Part shown: in pieces, positions 12,970 through 23,235 of the stretch
Layout of the letters: the number at the start of each line of letters is the position of its first letter
Position numbering within the stretch: the first letter of the stretch is position 1
Assembly: GCF_963855985.1 (NCBI RefSeq)
Contig: NC_087096.1
Location: forward strand, 7,378,001 to 7,442,000
DNA length: 64,000 bases
Origin: Ostrinia nubilalis
Lineage: Eukaryota; Arthropoda; Insecta; Lepidoptera; Crambidae
Direction of reading: 5' to 3'
Translations under genes and position numbers: made by a program
The notes under the pieces: model-generated
Told to the model about the DNA's origin: nothing
Database searches by the model: none
Seen by the model: only the letters and a program-made list of their open reading frames with translations

Positions 12970-13924
12970 CCCTTAACCACCTAGCACCTATTTCTGTCCT
13001 TTAACCACCTACGTGCGGTCACAGAGACCGCTAATAAATTATTGCGATTATTTTGGGATCTATGATAAGAAATTAAAGTTCGATTAAATAAAATGCATGT
13101 CTATACCTATTTGCTTAATTTAAGTGTCACAAATTAGCAAAAGTATTATAAAAATGAAATAATATCTATGAAATAAGGAATATGGCTCCAAAAATAACTA
13201 TACTAAGAAAATGAGATCTTTATTCTAAAATACTTAAATTTTTCACTTCTTTTTCTTATTTTTAATAATTTAAATAAACTAAAAATAAAATCAAATAAAA
13301 AAACTAAACAAAAAATAAAAAAATTAACAAAATTGCAAAGCCTCAACTTTTGCATTTTTTCGCGGCAGTAACAACACATTTTTTGCGAACAGTCCAAACA
13401 AATAGGTACTTTACACACGAAACATAGGTAAGCCGTTTTGCGTTTCTTTTTTTGGATGACACGTAAAGCATGTTTTACAAACTTCAATTCATCATCATCA
13501 TCAATTTTTTCATCGTCACCCTCAATTTCAGATTTAGATCCACTCTCTTCAGTCTGCTCTTGACCAACGGTTACATCAGGTTCGATGTCGCTGCAATCGT
13601 CGCCAGAAAGGTCATCTTCGTCCGAGATTTCTTGCTGAAGCCATCTTATAATATTTTCGTCATTTTTACTCATTTTGATTCTAAAACAGTAATAATAAAA
13701 AGTCACACAACAACCTACGTGCGGTCACGGAGACCGCTGGCGAATTTATTTTACTTACCCTGGCCAAACGCGCGCACGTACACACTCGCCGAGCGCTAGC
13801 GCGACACCGAGTGGTGTGTAGAAAAGGTACATGAACGCGCTTTGTCGCACGCCACTCACACGCGGAAATATTTTAATTTGAAAAATCGTTGCGGTCTCTG
13901 AGACCGCAGGTAGGTGGTTAAGGG
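12970..13924 (-). mobile_element. PiggyBac-like element, internally deleted
   Basis: The termini CCCTTAACCACCTA (12970-12983) and TAGGTGGTTAAGGG (13911-13924) are exact 14-bp inverted repeats. TTAA flanks both (12966-12969, 13925-13928), the hallmark of piggyBac insertion. A subterminal motif ending in GAGACCGC occurs three times: 13011-13031, 13718-13738, and as the near-perfect palindrome GCGGTCTCTGAGACCGC at 13891-13907. At 955 bp it is far shorter than an autonomous element (2-3 kb), and the one reading frame lacks the catalytic domain. Mobility would need a transposase supplied elsewhere. Confidence 0.9.
13203..13673 (-). pseudogene. Truncated piggyBac-type transposase, ends only
   Basis: The frame starts at ATG 13673 (minus) and runs 156 codons. 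An earlier in-frame ATG at 13706 would add 11 residues, but MSKNDENIIRWLQQE looks like the true N-terminus. Residues 18-62 are highly acidic, as in piggyBac transposase N-termini. Residues 82-104 hold Cys84, Cys87, Cys92, Cys95, Cys100/101 and Cys103, resembling the C-terminal cysteine-rich zinc-binding domain that contacts the element ends. The middle, which should hold the DDD/RNase H-like catalytic core of several hundred residues, is absent. After about residue 110 the reading becomes Phe/Lys-rich and is probably non-coding. If expressed it could bind DNA but not cut it. The identification rests on element ends plus domain layout. Confidence 0.65.
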
Positions 13925-13927
13925 TTA

Positions 13928-14337
13928 AAAGCCTTGGGCGGACCAAACGCAGGGCAGTAGCAGCGCAGTTTGAATGCGGGCCCGCGCAAGTTGTAATACA
14001 AGAAACTCTTTGAAGTATGTCACACCAAATTTGAACGCGGGCCCGTGCTCCAACTGCGCCGCACTGCAACTGCCGAAATACAAACGAGGCGGCGCGGGTG
14101 CGGGACAGAAGCGGCGCCAACGCGGGCCCGCGCTGTTGTATTACTATAGCGGCCATATTAGCATGACACACCGGACGCAGGGCGGTAGCAGCGCGTTGAA
14201 AACGGTTTTCGAATATTTAAATTTTTGACAACCACCCGTGTTGCAACTACTTTGAAACTGCGCTGCTTTCAGTGTGCCTCAGCCGCGCTGCAACTGACCC
14301 GCACTGCTTCTGACCCGCGTTTGGTCTGTGGAAGCCT
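13928..14337. mobile_element. GC-rich TIR element abutting the piggyBac copy
   Basis: The left end AAAGCCTTGGGCGGACCAAA and the right end (complement AGGCTTCCACAGACCAAACG) share ACCAAACGC and are imperfect inverted repeats. TTA lies outside each end (13925-13927, 14338-14340), and the left one overlaps the TTAA of the piggyBac element. The interior repeats GC-rich words such as GCGGGCCCGCG. There is no credible coding content. It is probably a Harbinger-type MITE. Confidence 0.6.
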
Positions 14338-14340
14338 TTA

Positions 14341-14787
14341 AAGTTAATGTGTGTCACAGATGACACGATGAAGCAAAAAAAAAAAAACGCTTCTTCAAGC
14401 GATTTTAAAAGTGTGCAGTTTGTTCTCAATATGCTTTCCATGATCCGGGTTATAGCCAACGTTATTGTGAGCTTTAACGGGATTATTAAGTAAGCAAACT
14501 TAATGTGCCGTTAAGTAAGTAGATTTTGCTTTGTGGAAAGAAAAACCATATTGTTTGGAATTGGATGAAGGCATTAAATCGAAGTAATCTATACAAGAAG
14601 CCCTTATACCTTACGGGTCGCAAGGTCAGACTTTGTGTATTTATTAAGAAGAGAAACACGATATTTTTGAGCTTCGACTTATAAATGTTATTGGATTATT
14701 AAATTTTATAATTCACTTCAGACTATGAGTTTATTGTTTTTTTCACGTCTGAGGTAAAGTGAGCGGCAGGGCGCAAAGACCTTTGAT
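14341..14787. other. Gene-free gap
   Basis: This separates the TIR element from the R1-like LINE. A run of A (14374-14386) occurs, but nothing else is recognisable. Confidence 0.45.
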
Positions 14788-15600
14788 GTGACCGCCTCTC
14801 AAACATCACAACCACCAGTCGTCAAGAGGCTCAAACTTCATGGTGGCTGCTCAGTGTTCCAAGCAGAAATGCTCGCTATACAGAGGGCTTGTAAATACAT
14901 ACTTGACTTTCAACTCCCAAACGCACTCATACTCTCTGATAGCAGATCCGGCCTCACAGAGTTGCAAAATGGCAGCACCCATAACCAGTTGGCCGTTGAT
15001 ATTCACCGACTGCTATACCAAGCCCGCTCATCCAGCTTAGACATCGAATTCGCGTGGATCAAGGCCCACGCTGGATTCGACGGCAATGAGGAGGCAGACT
15101 CGGCGGCTAAGGCTGCTGCCAAGATGCATAAATCACCGGACTACCGAGCCGTCCCTATTAGCCTGGTTAAACACCATAATAGACACATATGCGAAGTATC
15201 GGCCGAGAAATTATATATGGACCCTAATACCTGCGTCCATACAAGATCTCTCCTGCCTTCGTTTAACACCCTACGGGAGTTCACAAAGATCATCCGACCG
15301 GACTTCGCAATTACCCAAGTGTTAACCAACCACGGATATCACAAAAGCTACTTAAAACGTTTCCATATCGTCGCAGATGACCACTGTCCCTGTGACGACC
15401 AAACGCCACAAACATGGGAACATCTTCTTACACAATGCCCTAGATTCGTCACACAACGCCACATCCATGAAACCACTTCTCGCTTGCTTAACGTAAATCC
15501 TTACAATCTAATAGATATAACCAAAAAAGAAGAAACTACCAATAGCTTTAAAATATACATAACCTATATAGTAAACAGCCTGAAAGATTTTAATAAATGA
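14788..15600 (+). pseudogene. R1-like LINE: RNase H and C-terminal zinc knuckle
   Basis: A 270-codon frame, open at its 5' end, encodes the tail of a non-LTR polyprotein. Residues 23-110 are an RNase H domain lacking its first catalytic Asp. Glu27 (FQAEMLAI), Asp51 (LILSDSRSGL) and Asp104 (NEEADSAAK) remain, with His94 in WIKAHAGFDGNEEAD. Residues 180-220 contain the C-terminal CCHC motif, Cys200-Cys202-His212-Cys217, in the context CPCDDQTPQTWEHLLTQCP. R1/LOA/I-group LINEs of insects carry RNase H followed by such a motif, while most Jockey and CR1 elements lack the RNase H. The start shown is a GTG and not a true initiation site; endonuclease and RT are missing. The frame ends at a normal stop, so decay after insertion is small. 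Confidence 0.85.
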
Positions 15601-15720
15601 ACAGTATGAACACCCACAAAATCTCCATCTAAAACACCGCATTGCAATTGGAGTAAACCGTTAGCACCAGTTGCAAGTGCATTTCAGTAGCACTAATATA
15701 AAAAAAAAAAAAAAAAAAAA
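14788..15720 (+). mobile_element. 5'-truncated R1-like LINE with poly(A)
   Basis: The element consists of the RNase H/zinc-knuckle frame, about 100 bp of 3' UTR and a poly(A) run at about 15701-15720. I could not find a TSD, so the 5' border is approximate. Insertion outside rDNA is inferred, as no rRNA sequence is visible. Confidence 0.75.
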
Positions 15721-15721
15721 C

Positions 15722-15885
15722 ATACCTACCCTATAGTGCTTTAGAAGACACGTTATGTGTCTTTACTAAATTGGGAAAAAATACACTATTTATTATCATG
15801 GTGTCAAACCAATGTTAGTTGAATTCACAAACTAAACTCGGGACTGTGATTGAGAGTCAAATACTTTAACCACTAGACCATGAAG
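15722..15885 (-). repeat. tRNA-derived SINE, degenerate
   Basis: On the minus strand TGGTCTAGTGG (15870-15880) is a good Pol III A box of the tRNA-Asp/Glu type. A worn B-box region lies about 30 bases further on. The body then runs down to the poly(A) end of the R1-like element. Borders are approximate. Confidence 0.45.
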
Positions 15886-17366
15886 GCAATACAGATGCTC
15901 AGAATGTGAAGTCAATTTATTTCAAATATTATATTCTACAAAACTTTATTTAAGCATAATAACCGGGTAACTCGAAGCCACGAACAAAAGCTAGGAAACA
16001 AAAATAAGGTTACAAGTTTGCTCTAAATAAATCCGCCATTTTAATTTCTGTTTTTATTTGCGCTGTAGGCCGTGGTAATGGCGTGGAAATAACGCTTGTA
16101 TTTGAGAAACACTCCAAATTATTCACACCACCAACACCAAAGAATGTCATTCATTTGGAATCTTATTTTTATCGTAATATCTGTTTTCAGACCAAAAGCT
16201 GCGATAAAAACGTTACGATAAAGCGAATGAAAATAATTTCTCTAATTTCAGCGCTCTGAAAGAGACTTACACCATTTCACACTTTTAAGGTTTTGTCTGG
16301 CGAGTTGAAATAAATCTCCACCTGACTTTACGCCAAGGTGTTTCGAAAATAAGCGATTTATTGAGCTTTTGAAACCAAGGAATACGAGTATGTACCGAAA
16401 TAAATAAATTTGGACATTTTACACTGCGCTTCTAGTCCCAAACTAAGCAAAGCTTGTATGTTACATAGGTTTTTTTTTTTTCGGACGGACTATGCTGGTA
16501 GCCGTGAGCGGCTTTTTCAGCTTCACCGGACAATAGGTGAGCGCAGATGGCTCTCAACCTCATATGTTACATAGGTACTATGGGTACTAGACAACGGATA
16601 TGAACATACTTAATTATTTTTGTAAATATTTCTATTAGCAAGATTGTTTTTATTTTAACACTAGCAATTCCAGATTGACCCGAAGCAATGCCGCTATAAT
16701 GAAAACGTAATCATTTCGCAATTTGCGATTTGCCCTGGGGCTACATCGTCAGTGAGAACATTTCTTTTTAAGATGAAATATCTTTTTAGAATATTTCTTT
16801 CTCACCGAGATAACAGATTGATCGCGGTATACTTATTCCGTTATTATGTCGCCTTCATAAATATGAATGTCGGTAAACAGATATTAAATTTAAATGACGA
16901 AATTCAGCTCCAGCGATTATTTACAATGGAGTGTCCTCCTCAATATTCAACGAAGCCAGATTTATTTTTCAACCTCAAAACATGTTGACGTCTCACTGGG
17001 AATGAAAATGAAATGTAGATTTTATTACTGGTATTGAAAGGAATTTAAGTCGCCGAGGCACAGTTTTATACAGTTTAATTTTAGGGAGGTTAGATTTTAA
17101 CTGACTGAAAAATACGAAAGAAACACAGACATGTAAGAATAATTTCTGTAAATGACTCATAAAATCAAAGGTTGATAGAATAGTGACATCAAACGTGGGC
17201 ATTTGTATGATAAAATCATTTTTTCAGTTCATAAAATGTTAGCTAGAAATGATGTCCCGTCCCCTATTCACAATATGTTTTTAATCTCTCTTATCTGTCA
17301 AAAAGTTATTAAAATGACTGTTGTTCTGTAGTAGAGTTCTTTTGTTTTGTTTTCATATTTTCAAAA
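15886..17366. other. Gene-free stretch with one small retro-insertion
   Basis: Only the 93-bp insertion at 16470-16562 is identifiable. The frame 16752-16988 has no domain that I recognise. Confidence 0.45.
16470..16562 (-). mobile_element. 93-bp retro-insertion with 13-bp TSD
   Basis: TATGTTACATAGG occurs exactly at 16457-16469 and 16563-16575. Between the copies lies a minus-strand retroelement end: poly(A), read as T at 16470-16481, preceded on the minus strand by a short GC-richer tail ending CATAGTCCGTCCG. This is a textbook target-primed insertion, 5'-truncated after about 80 bases of body. Confidence 0.85.
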
Positions 17367-17368
17367 TA

Positions 17369-17903
17369 TACTGGTCATCATAAAAATCGGCCCACCTACG
17401 TTTTACAGGATAACTCGTTTCTACTGACACAATCATGGTGCCCCAACAATATTGATGTTATTTGAAAGCCCAATAAATATCCTTAAAGAAAAACACATTT
17501 AATTTCTTAATAAACGATTAACATAATATACATACAATAAATGTGACTTAAAAAAAGACCACACTTTGGGCTCGCCTCTGGGATCAATTAGACCAATTTT
17601 TATGGTTATAAAACCAAATAATGATCTCACGTGTCCTCTTTAACAGATTGATAGCGATTAATCCCAACTTAACAGTTTTATAGCCATAAAAGTTGGTTCA
17701 AGCGTAACTACCTATTTTTTGAAGAAGTGACTCTGGATTCTTCTACAGACACATTTTTGGGGTAAAAACCTTTCCTTTAAAGAAATGAAGTTTAGAACTA
17801 GGCTTTTAAATGGTGCCAATATTAGTGGGAAGTGGGGAATGTGGGGATGCATACGTTTGAAAGTGCCTGTCGCGGGAGGGGTCGATTTTTTTGATGACCA
17901 GTG
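17369..17903. mobile_element. Mariner-type element, 535 bp, copy 1
   Basis: The left end TACTGGTCATCATAAAAATC and right end TTTTTTTGATGACCAGTG form inverted repeats flanked by TA (17367-17368, 17904-17905). A shorter relative lies at 49826-50003. An internal inverted repeat (about 17600-17620 against 17675-17700) adds to the palindromic nature. There is no transposase frame. Confidence 0.75.
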
Positions 17904-17905
17904 TA

Positions 17906-19369
17906 GAATCCTCCATAGTTAGTTCAGTGTTATGTGGCCAAAGACAAAAGCAAAGCTAAATTCCACAATTCGAATTGAGTCTTGCATGCTTTGCGCTCTA
18001 AAGACTCCCGAGTTGTCCCGTTGTTGACTGCTTGATAAGATTCAATATACTAGAGTACTTGCTGGGAGCACTCAGTATTTATTCGTATAAATTCTAGTGA
18101 CGTTCGTGTGCTGTGAGTTGTAACTTGAGAATTAATTTTTATAGTTTTAGATTTTTTTGTATCCACATTGTGATTATTGATGTAAAGCGTGGAGTGAGCA
18201 AGGGAGAAAGTAACTTATTACGTGGTTAAGTGTATTTATAAAGCTTTTATAGTTGGTACATAAGGCGAACTTAATGCCATAAAAGCATTCTCTGCCAGTT
18301 TACCTTCGAGCTAAGCAGAATAAACTCGTATTATAAATAACTTAAGTCAAGAAATCGCCTCAATCTATTTTTAAATTCACCAAGTAACCGTATGCCATCA
18401 GTTATTCGCAAAATTTAACAAGCGCAAAAAACCTCTGTCTCTCAAGATTAAAAACACTGTTTATTCTGCCTCAACAATTTGCCCTCACCGAAAAAAATTG
18501 CCGCAATTTTGTCCTTATTAGGGAAGAAATAACAATGAAAATTGTATAAACAGGAGCGGTATCACCGTGAAATAACGAAGCGAACGGAAAACACAGAAGC
18601 AGCGTGTCCTGAAATAAATACAAAACAACAACAATATAATAATAATTATTATGAAAGCTCTCCTCCTTGCTCCTCACTCCTTGTGAGGACAAAAGAACAT
18701 TTATAAATACTTATCAAAATGCTAATTAACATGAAGAACTGCGTTGATATTTATGTAACATGTGCTAAAAAGAAGTATAATACCTACTTAGTGCAAGATA
18801 ATATTGTCACTTTACAGCCTGTTTTCCCCAAATGCATAACATCACTTACCATCAGGTGAGATACAGGCCAAGAGCTTCCTCGTTGTGGATAAAAAAAAAT
18901 GCATTGTTTCTTTTTAAATAGTGATCCAAAGACCGTTTCATGCCCGTAATCGTACCTATATTCTGCAATTCAAAAAATTTAATAATCGGCTTATTTTAGG
19001 AATTGTTTCATCACAATAGTTCAGAGCTCGAACTATCAAACCTCGCTGGAACTGACATCCAACACCGACGCTGTTGGGCTTTAGTAGAATGTCACCTGAA
19101 AAATGCATTTTCAAAGATTTCCTGGAACTTTGATACCACAAAGTAATGAAAAAATATGCCTCTAAGTCTAATATTTAAGACAATAACAACCAAATTACAG
19201 ATTTTGTCTGAGTACATAAGATCAATTTGTAGATTGCGAATTAACTTCGGAAGAAATTCGCTTTCAATTTACATTCCTCTGTAAGCACAATTTGCAATCA
19301 GTAAAGCCTGTTTCTGTACTCGGTGGATTTATTTGGGGAGCCATTAAGTTTATTATAATAATAAACCTA
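17906..19369. other. Gene-free stretch
   Basis: No gene is recognisable. A LINE/SINE 3' end at 18820-18899 is listed separately. The minus-strand frames at 18471-18692 and 18956-19141 look like chance. Confidence 0.45.
18820..18899 (+). repeat. LINE/SINE 3' end with poly(A)
   Basis: CACTTACCATCAGGTGAGAT is followed by ACAGGCCAAGAGCTTCCTCG and an A-rich tail at about 18891-18899. The same 3' signature closes the SINE at 37045-37372 (minus) and the LINE end at 4170. Confidence 0.6.
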
Positions 19370-19371
19370 TA

Positions 19372-20068
19372 CAGGGTGGAAACGTTAAGTGATCTCACTC
19401 GATTATTTCTAAACTATACAAGATATCGAAAAACTGATTACTGATGCTGAAAGGGCTTCACGAGCTCTTTCAAACGATATCAGTAATAGGTTACAGAATT
19501 AACTGGATCTATCCGAAAATTCAATGCTTTCAGCCTCCATACTAAATGTATGCCACTATGCCAGCCAGCCAGCCACACAATATTAGAGTGTTAATTTTTT
19601 TTATTTTAAATAATAAACACTTAAAATTAACTCGTAAATTGCATTAGTATTTTAAATTATTCCTGGAAAATATTGGTTTTAGGCTTTACTTGCTATAATA
19701 TTATCAAAACATCAGTGCCATGACTGTGGCAGTACTAAATGTATGGAAGCTGGAAACATTGGATTTTCGGATAGATCCAGTTTATTTTATAACTTATTAT
19801 TGGTACCGTTGGATAGAACTCGTGAAGCACTTTCAGGATCAGTAACCAGTTTTTAGATATCTTGTATAGTTTTTAATATAATGTGGTTTTACTAAATGTA
19901 TGGAGGCTGGAAACATTGAATTTTCAGATAGATCCAGTTTATTTTGTAACCTATCATTGGTACCGTTAGATAGAGCTCGTGGAGCACTTTCAGTATCAGT
20001 AACCAGTTTTTGGATATCTTATATAGTTTAGAAATAATCGAGTGAGATCACTTATCGTTTCCACCCTG
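19372..20068. mobile_element. Mariner-type element with long TIRs and internal duplication
   Basis: CAGGGTGGAAACG at the left and CGTTTCCACCCTG at the right are inverted, with TA outside (19370-19371, 20069-20070). The inverted homology extends well over 100 bp (GTGATCTCACTCGATTATTT in both arms). The right arm is present twice in tandem, about 19735-19885 and 19890-20040, each containing AGATCCAGTTTATTTT. There is no transposase frame, so it is non-autonomous. A (CCAG)n stutter lies at about 19560-19574. Confidence 0.75.
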
Positions 20069-20169
20069 TATCGGTTATGTTTTATTCATTAGTAACTTTG
20101 AAGTTAAGGAAAATGTTATTTTATAGATTATACTCGTATCGCGTAAGATTTTGCTTCATAGTGTTATAG

Positions 20170-20292
20170 ACGCCCGTATTTACAAACATTACTATGAGAT
20201 CTCACAGTGCGCGTGGACGCACAGGGTTACACACGAACCAATTAGAGAGCTCTATTAACGCTGTGCTTTCGATCGTTTGTTAATACGGGCGT
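20170..20292. mobile_element. MITE copy, pair with 58214-58347
   Basis: The ends ACGCCCGTATTTACAAACAT and the inverse of ACGCCCGTATTAACAAACG are inverted repeats. The interior (CTCACAGTGCGCGTGGACGC, GAGCTCTATT, CGCTGTG) matches the complement of 58214-58347. A TSD is not clear at this copy. Confidence 0.65.
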
Positions 20293-20548
20293 AACAAGAT
20301 TAAACGAACTTACCAAGCGAAGTTCTATCGTAATTTTACGAAGCTCCTTGTCTGAAATGATTAACTTCACACGGCACGCAATTTCATCGCATTTGTTTTT
20401 ATTAGCGTCCTTTTTAAACTAAACGATTATGTGTTTTGGTGGTTTTCTCACGACTACGAAACTCTACTTACTTGAAAATTCACGAACACAAACTCTTCTA
20501 AGCAAATGATAAAGATCCAAGTAAAAAGACTTTTTAAAACAGACCTCA

Positions 20549-20915
20549 TTTAAATAAATAAAAAAATAAAAGGTATTTATTTCAGGCATAGCCCATAAAA
20601 GTGTTAGTAACAAAGGTCTTATAAACTATGGTTAGTAAATCACACAGTAACCTAAACACAATTAACGAACGACAATTTGGTGTCTTTAGTAAGATGGACG
20701 CGTGTCCAGTGCTGCATGATGGCACTGTCCATGTCCAACCTCGCCGCGACACTCTGCAGGAGGCTGTTGGAGCTGCCACGCACACGGTGGATCAGGGACG
20801 CCGTATCGTCGCAGCCCCATCAGCATCCTGAATGCGTCATTATACTGAGTGCGCAGGGCCCTGTATGCTCCTTGGGTGTAGTTTGTCCACAGGCTGCATT
20901 TAAACATCTACCTGT
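20549..20915 (-). mobile_element. Degraded LINE reverse-transcriptase C-terminus
   Basis: Translating the minus strand from about 20907 gives a non-LTR RT C-terminal segment with YNDAFRMLMGL, a block frequent in insect LINE proteins. The reading then shifts frame and continues to about 20582. An A/T-rich tail (AAATAAATAAAAAAATAAAA on the plus strand, from 20552) marks the 3' end. Multiple frameshifts make it a pseudogene fragment. Clade uncertain. Confidence 0.6.
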
Positions 20916-21203
20916 CTAGTTCTTTTTTTTTTAAGAAATACATGTTTTCATTTAATTTCATAGTTTAAATCTAACCAGACTTTAGACTGAAAATAATGCA
21001 AATGACATAGAGTTAATATTAAAACTTAATTTTAATTTATTATCTGTAGTCAGTACTAACAATTATTGATATAATAATATGTATAGCAATAAAACGCTCC
21101 TACTATAGTTCATTCAACTTATGATGGTGATTTAGACAGATAAAACGTTTCGTTTTATGATTCTAACTTTCTACGAATAAAAATATTGAGTTGTAAAAAT
21201 CAA

Positions 21204-21521
21204 TCCCATCAAAAACAATACTTGTCAAAAAAACCAAGTCTCGCAACTCAGTTGTTCTACGGTAAAAAGTTGTGAGATCCATGTAATACCAAGTCCAGGC
21301 CAGGAAATCTTTAACGTTTTACATAAATTATTGACTTGGCCATCGCACTAAATAATTTAATTTACACGTGTTTTCATGCGATGGCCAAGTCAATATATTT
21401 ATGTAAAACGTTAAAGATTTCCTGGCCTGGACTTGGTATTACATGGATCTCACAACTTTTTACCGTAGAACAACTGAGTTGCGAGACTTGGTTTTTTTGA
21501 CAAGTATTGTTTTTGATGGGA
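21204..21521. mobile_element. Near-perfect long hairpin element
   Basis: The left arm 21204-21347 (starting TCCCATCAAAAACAATACTT) is repeated as its complement at 21377-21521. I see one indel/substitution cluster (ATAAATTATTG versus ATAAATATATTG) over about 144 bp. The 29-base spacer is AT-rich. No direct TSD is clear at the borders. It is most likely a young foldback MITE, and a transcript across it would form a long double-stranded RNA. Confidence 0.75.
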
Positions 21522-21589
21522 ACTCATTTCTTTTTGTATTTTGTAGACAGCAGTTATGTATCTAGAAAACTGGACCGAAATTGAAAAAT

Positions 21590-22000
21590 TTTACTCGACT
21601 TGGCGGTTGCGCTACCGTGCCCCCAAATATTTTAGTTTTTCCTTGATTCATACACCAAACACTACTTATATTCCAAATTTGAAGCTTCTAGGTCTGCTAG
21701 AAGTGCCTTAGAGTTTTGATGATCGGTGAGTCAGTGAGTCAGTGAGTCAGTGAGTGACAAAATAAGGTAACTTTGACCCGTTATAATTCTTAAACTACTG
21801 GTTCAAATTGAATGAAATTTTAAATATACCGTGTCTTTACAATGCCTGCATAGCTAATGAAAATTCAGCCTTCTAGTTTTATCCACAACGAAGTTACAGG
21901 CGGTCGAAAATGGCCTGAATTGCTTCGAGAAAAGGATGGTACGGCCGTGCCGCTTTTTTGCTCGACTTGGTGGGGGCACTGCCGTGCCCCCAGATTACTT
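21590..22000 (+). repeat. Dispersed repeat with TGAGTCAG array
   Basis: A segment related to CTCGACTTGGCGGTTGCGCT followed by ACCGTGCCCCCAAAT occurs at about 21596-21630 and again, diverged, at about 21961-21996. Between them an array of the 8-mer TGAGTCAG (21727-21758, about four units) lies inside text typical of a lepidopteran interspersed repeat (TTTGATGATCGGTGAGTCAG). Borders and class are unknown. Confidence 0.45.
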
Positions 22001-22050
22001 TTGTGTGTTTTCATCCTTCCAAAATATCAATCACTAATCTTTCTCAATTA

Positions 22051-23232
22051 ACCTAAACAAGAATTTCTAATTAATTATTAGTTTATTATTTAGAAAAAAT
22101 TGTGAAAAAATATTAAATGAATTGCTTCTGCGTTAGTCGGAACTTTTGCTCATAGGGATGGGACATAAACAATCGCAATAAATCAGTAATCGGCATGGTG
22201 GTTATCTTAAAATCGAATCACGATTATTATCTCAGGCAGGTCAAAGCTAAGTCAGTACGTGTGCGTTTGCCTTTGATGACGGTTTTGTTTTATGCGATTT
22301 CTCCACGTATTGTTTGTTATTGTTATTTTGATGTTTTATTGAATAAAATGCATATATTTAATTCTTTGTGATTTATTTTGTACCACTAAGAATATTCACG
22401 TTTATTCCATTTCCAGATAGTTCAAATTCATAGATATAATTTTGATCAAGATTAAAAATCAAACAAATAAAAGGCGATTAGATTTCTATAGAAAATATTC
22501 TTGATTCTAAAAAATGTCGATTAGGTTTATAAGGAGCGCTTCACTAAATAGAACTGTCATAATCACCATCTTACGCTGAATGGACTATAGTATACATGTT
22601 TCTGTACTGAATGCTTAAGCACGCTTAAGGTTGAAGACCTGAGCTATTAATGTTGTTTATACAGGTATATTATTTACGAGTATGTATTGTATTGTCATAT
22701 AAAGAGCTTCCTATTATTTGTCAATTTCAATAGAAACGAAAACAATTGATACGTGTATTTTTTTAACAATACTTAATTTACATGAAAATAATAAACAATG
22801 AAATCTTTGTTCGTGCTCAATGTTGACGAAAATTTCAATCAAAACCGGATCATATACTTTAGCTTGTAATGGTTATTTCGCATAATATCTGATCTAAGTA
22901 CACACTCTATCAAAGGGATAATATGCGCGGGCAGGCCGCGGTCATGGCTCTCATGAATAAATACTCCATGTTTGTACCATGCCTGAATATTATTACGTCA
23001 AATATTTACGTGGTTAAGTAATGTTGATCGATGTACAGTCATCCATCTATCAGCCATCCTGTAAAACGCTGCAATGTCACCTGACTTACGTTTTTATTCC
23101 TAGGACAATACTTACCGAGCGATATGAAGTTTCTAAGTATAGCCCTACAAGTCAAATTCGAATCAGAGCATTATAAAGGCATTCAATCGCCTTAAGATAG
23201 CCAGAATTTATTGATTCCTGCTCAGTTTTATC
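22051..23232. other. Gene-free stretch
   Basis: I recognise no gene or mobile element. The segment 22920-23100 is less AT-rich and could be regulatory, but this is not demonstrable from one sequence. Confidence 0.4.
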
Positions 23233-23235
23233 ATT

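Noticed and set aside
13755..14228. Overlapping GC-rich frames on both strands
   Set aside because: They cross the border between the piggyBac copy and the neighbouring TIR element, so they cannot be one ancestral gene.
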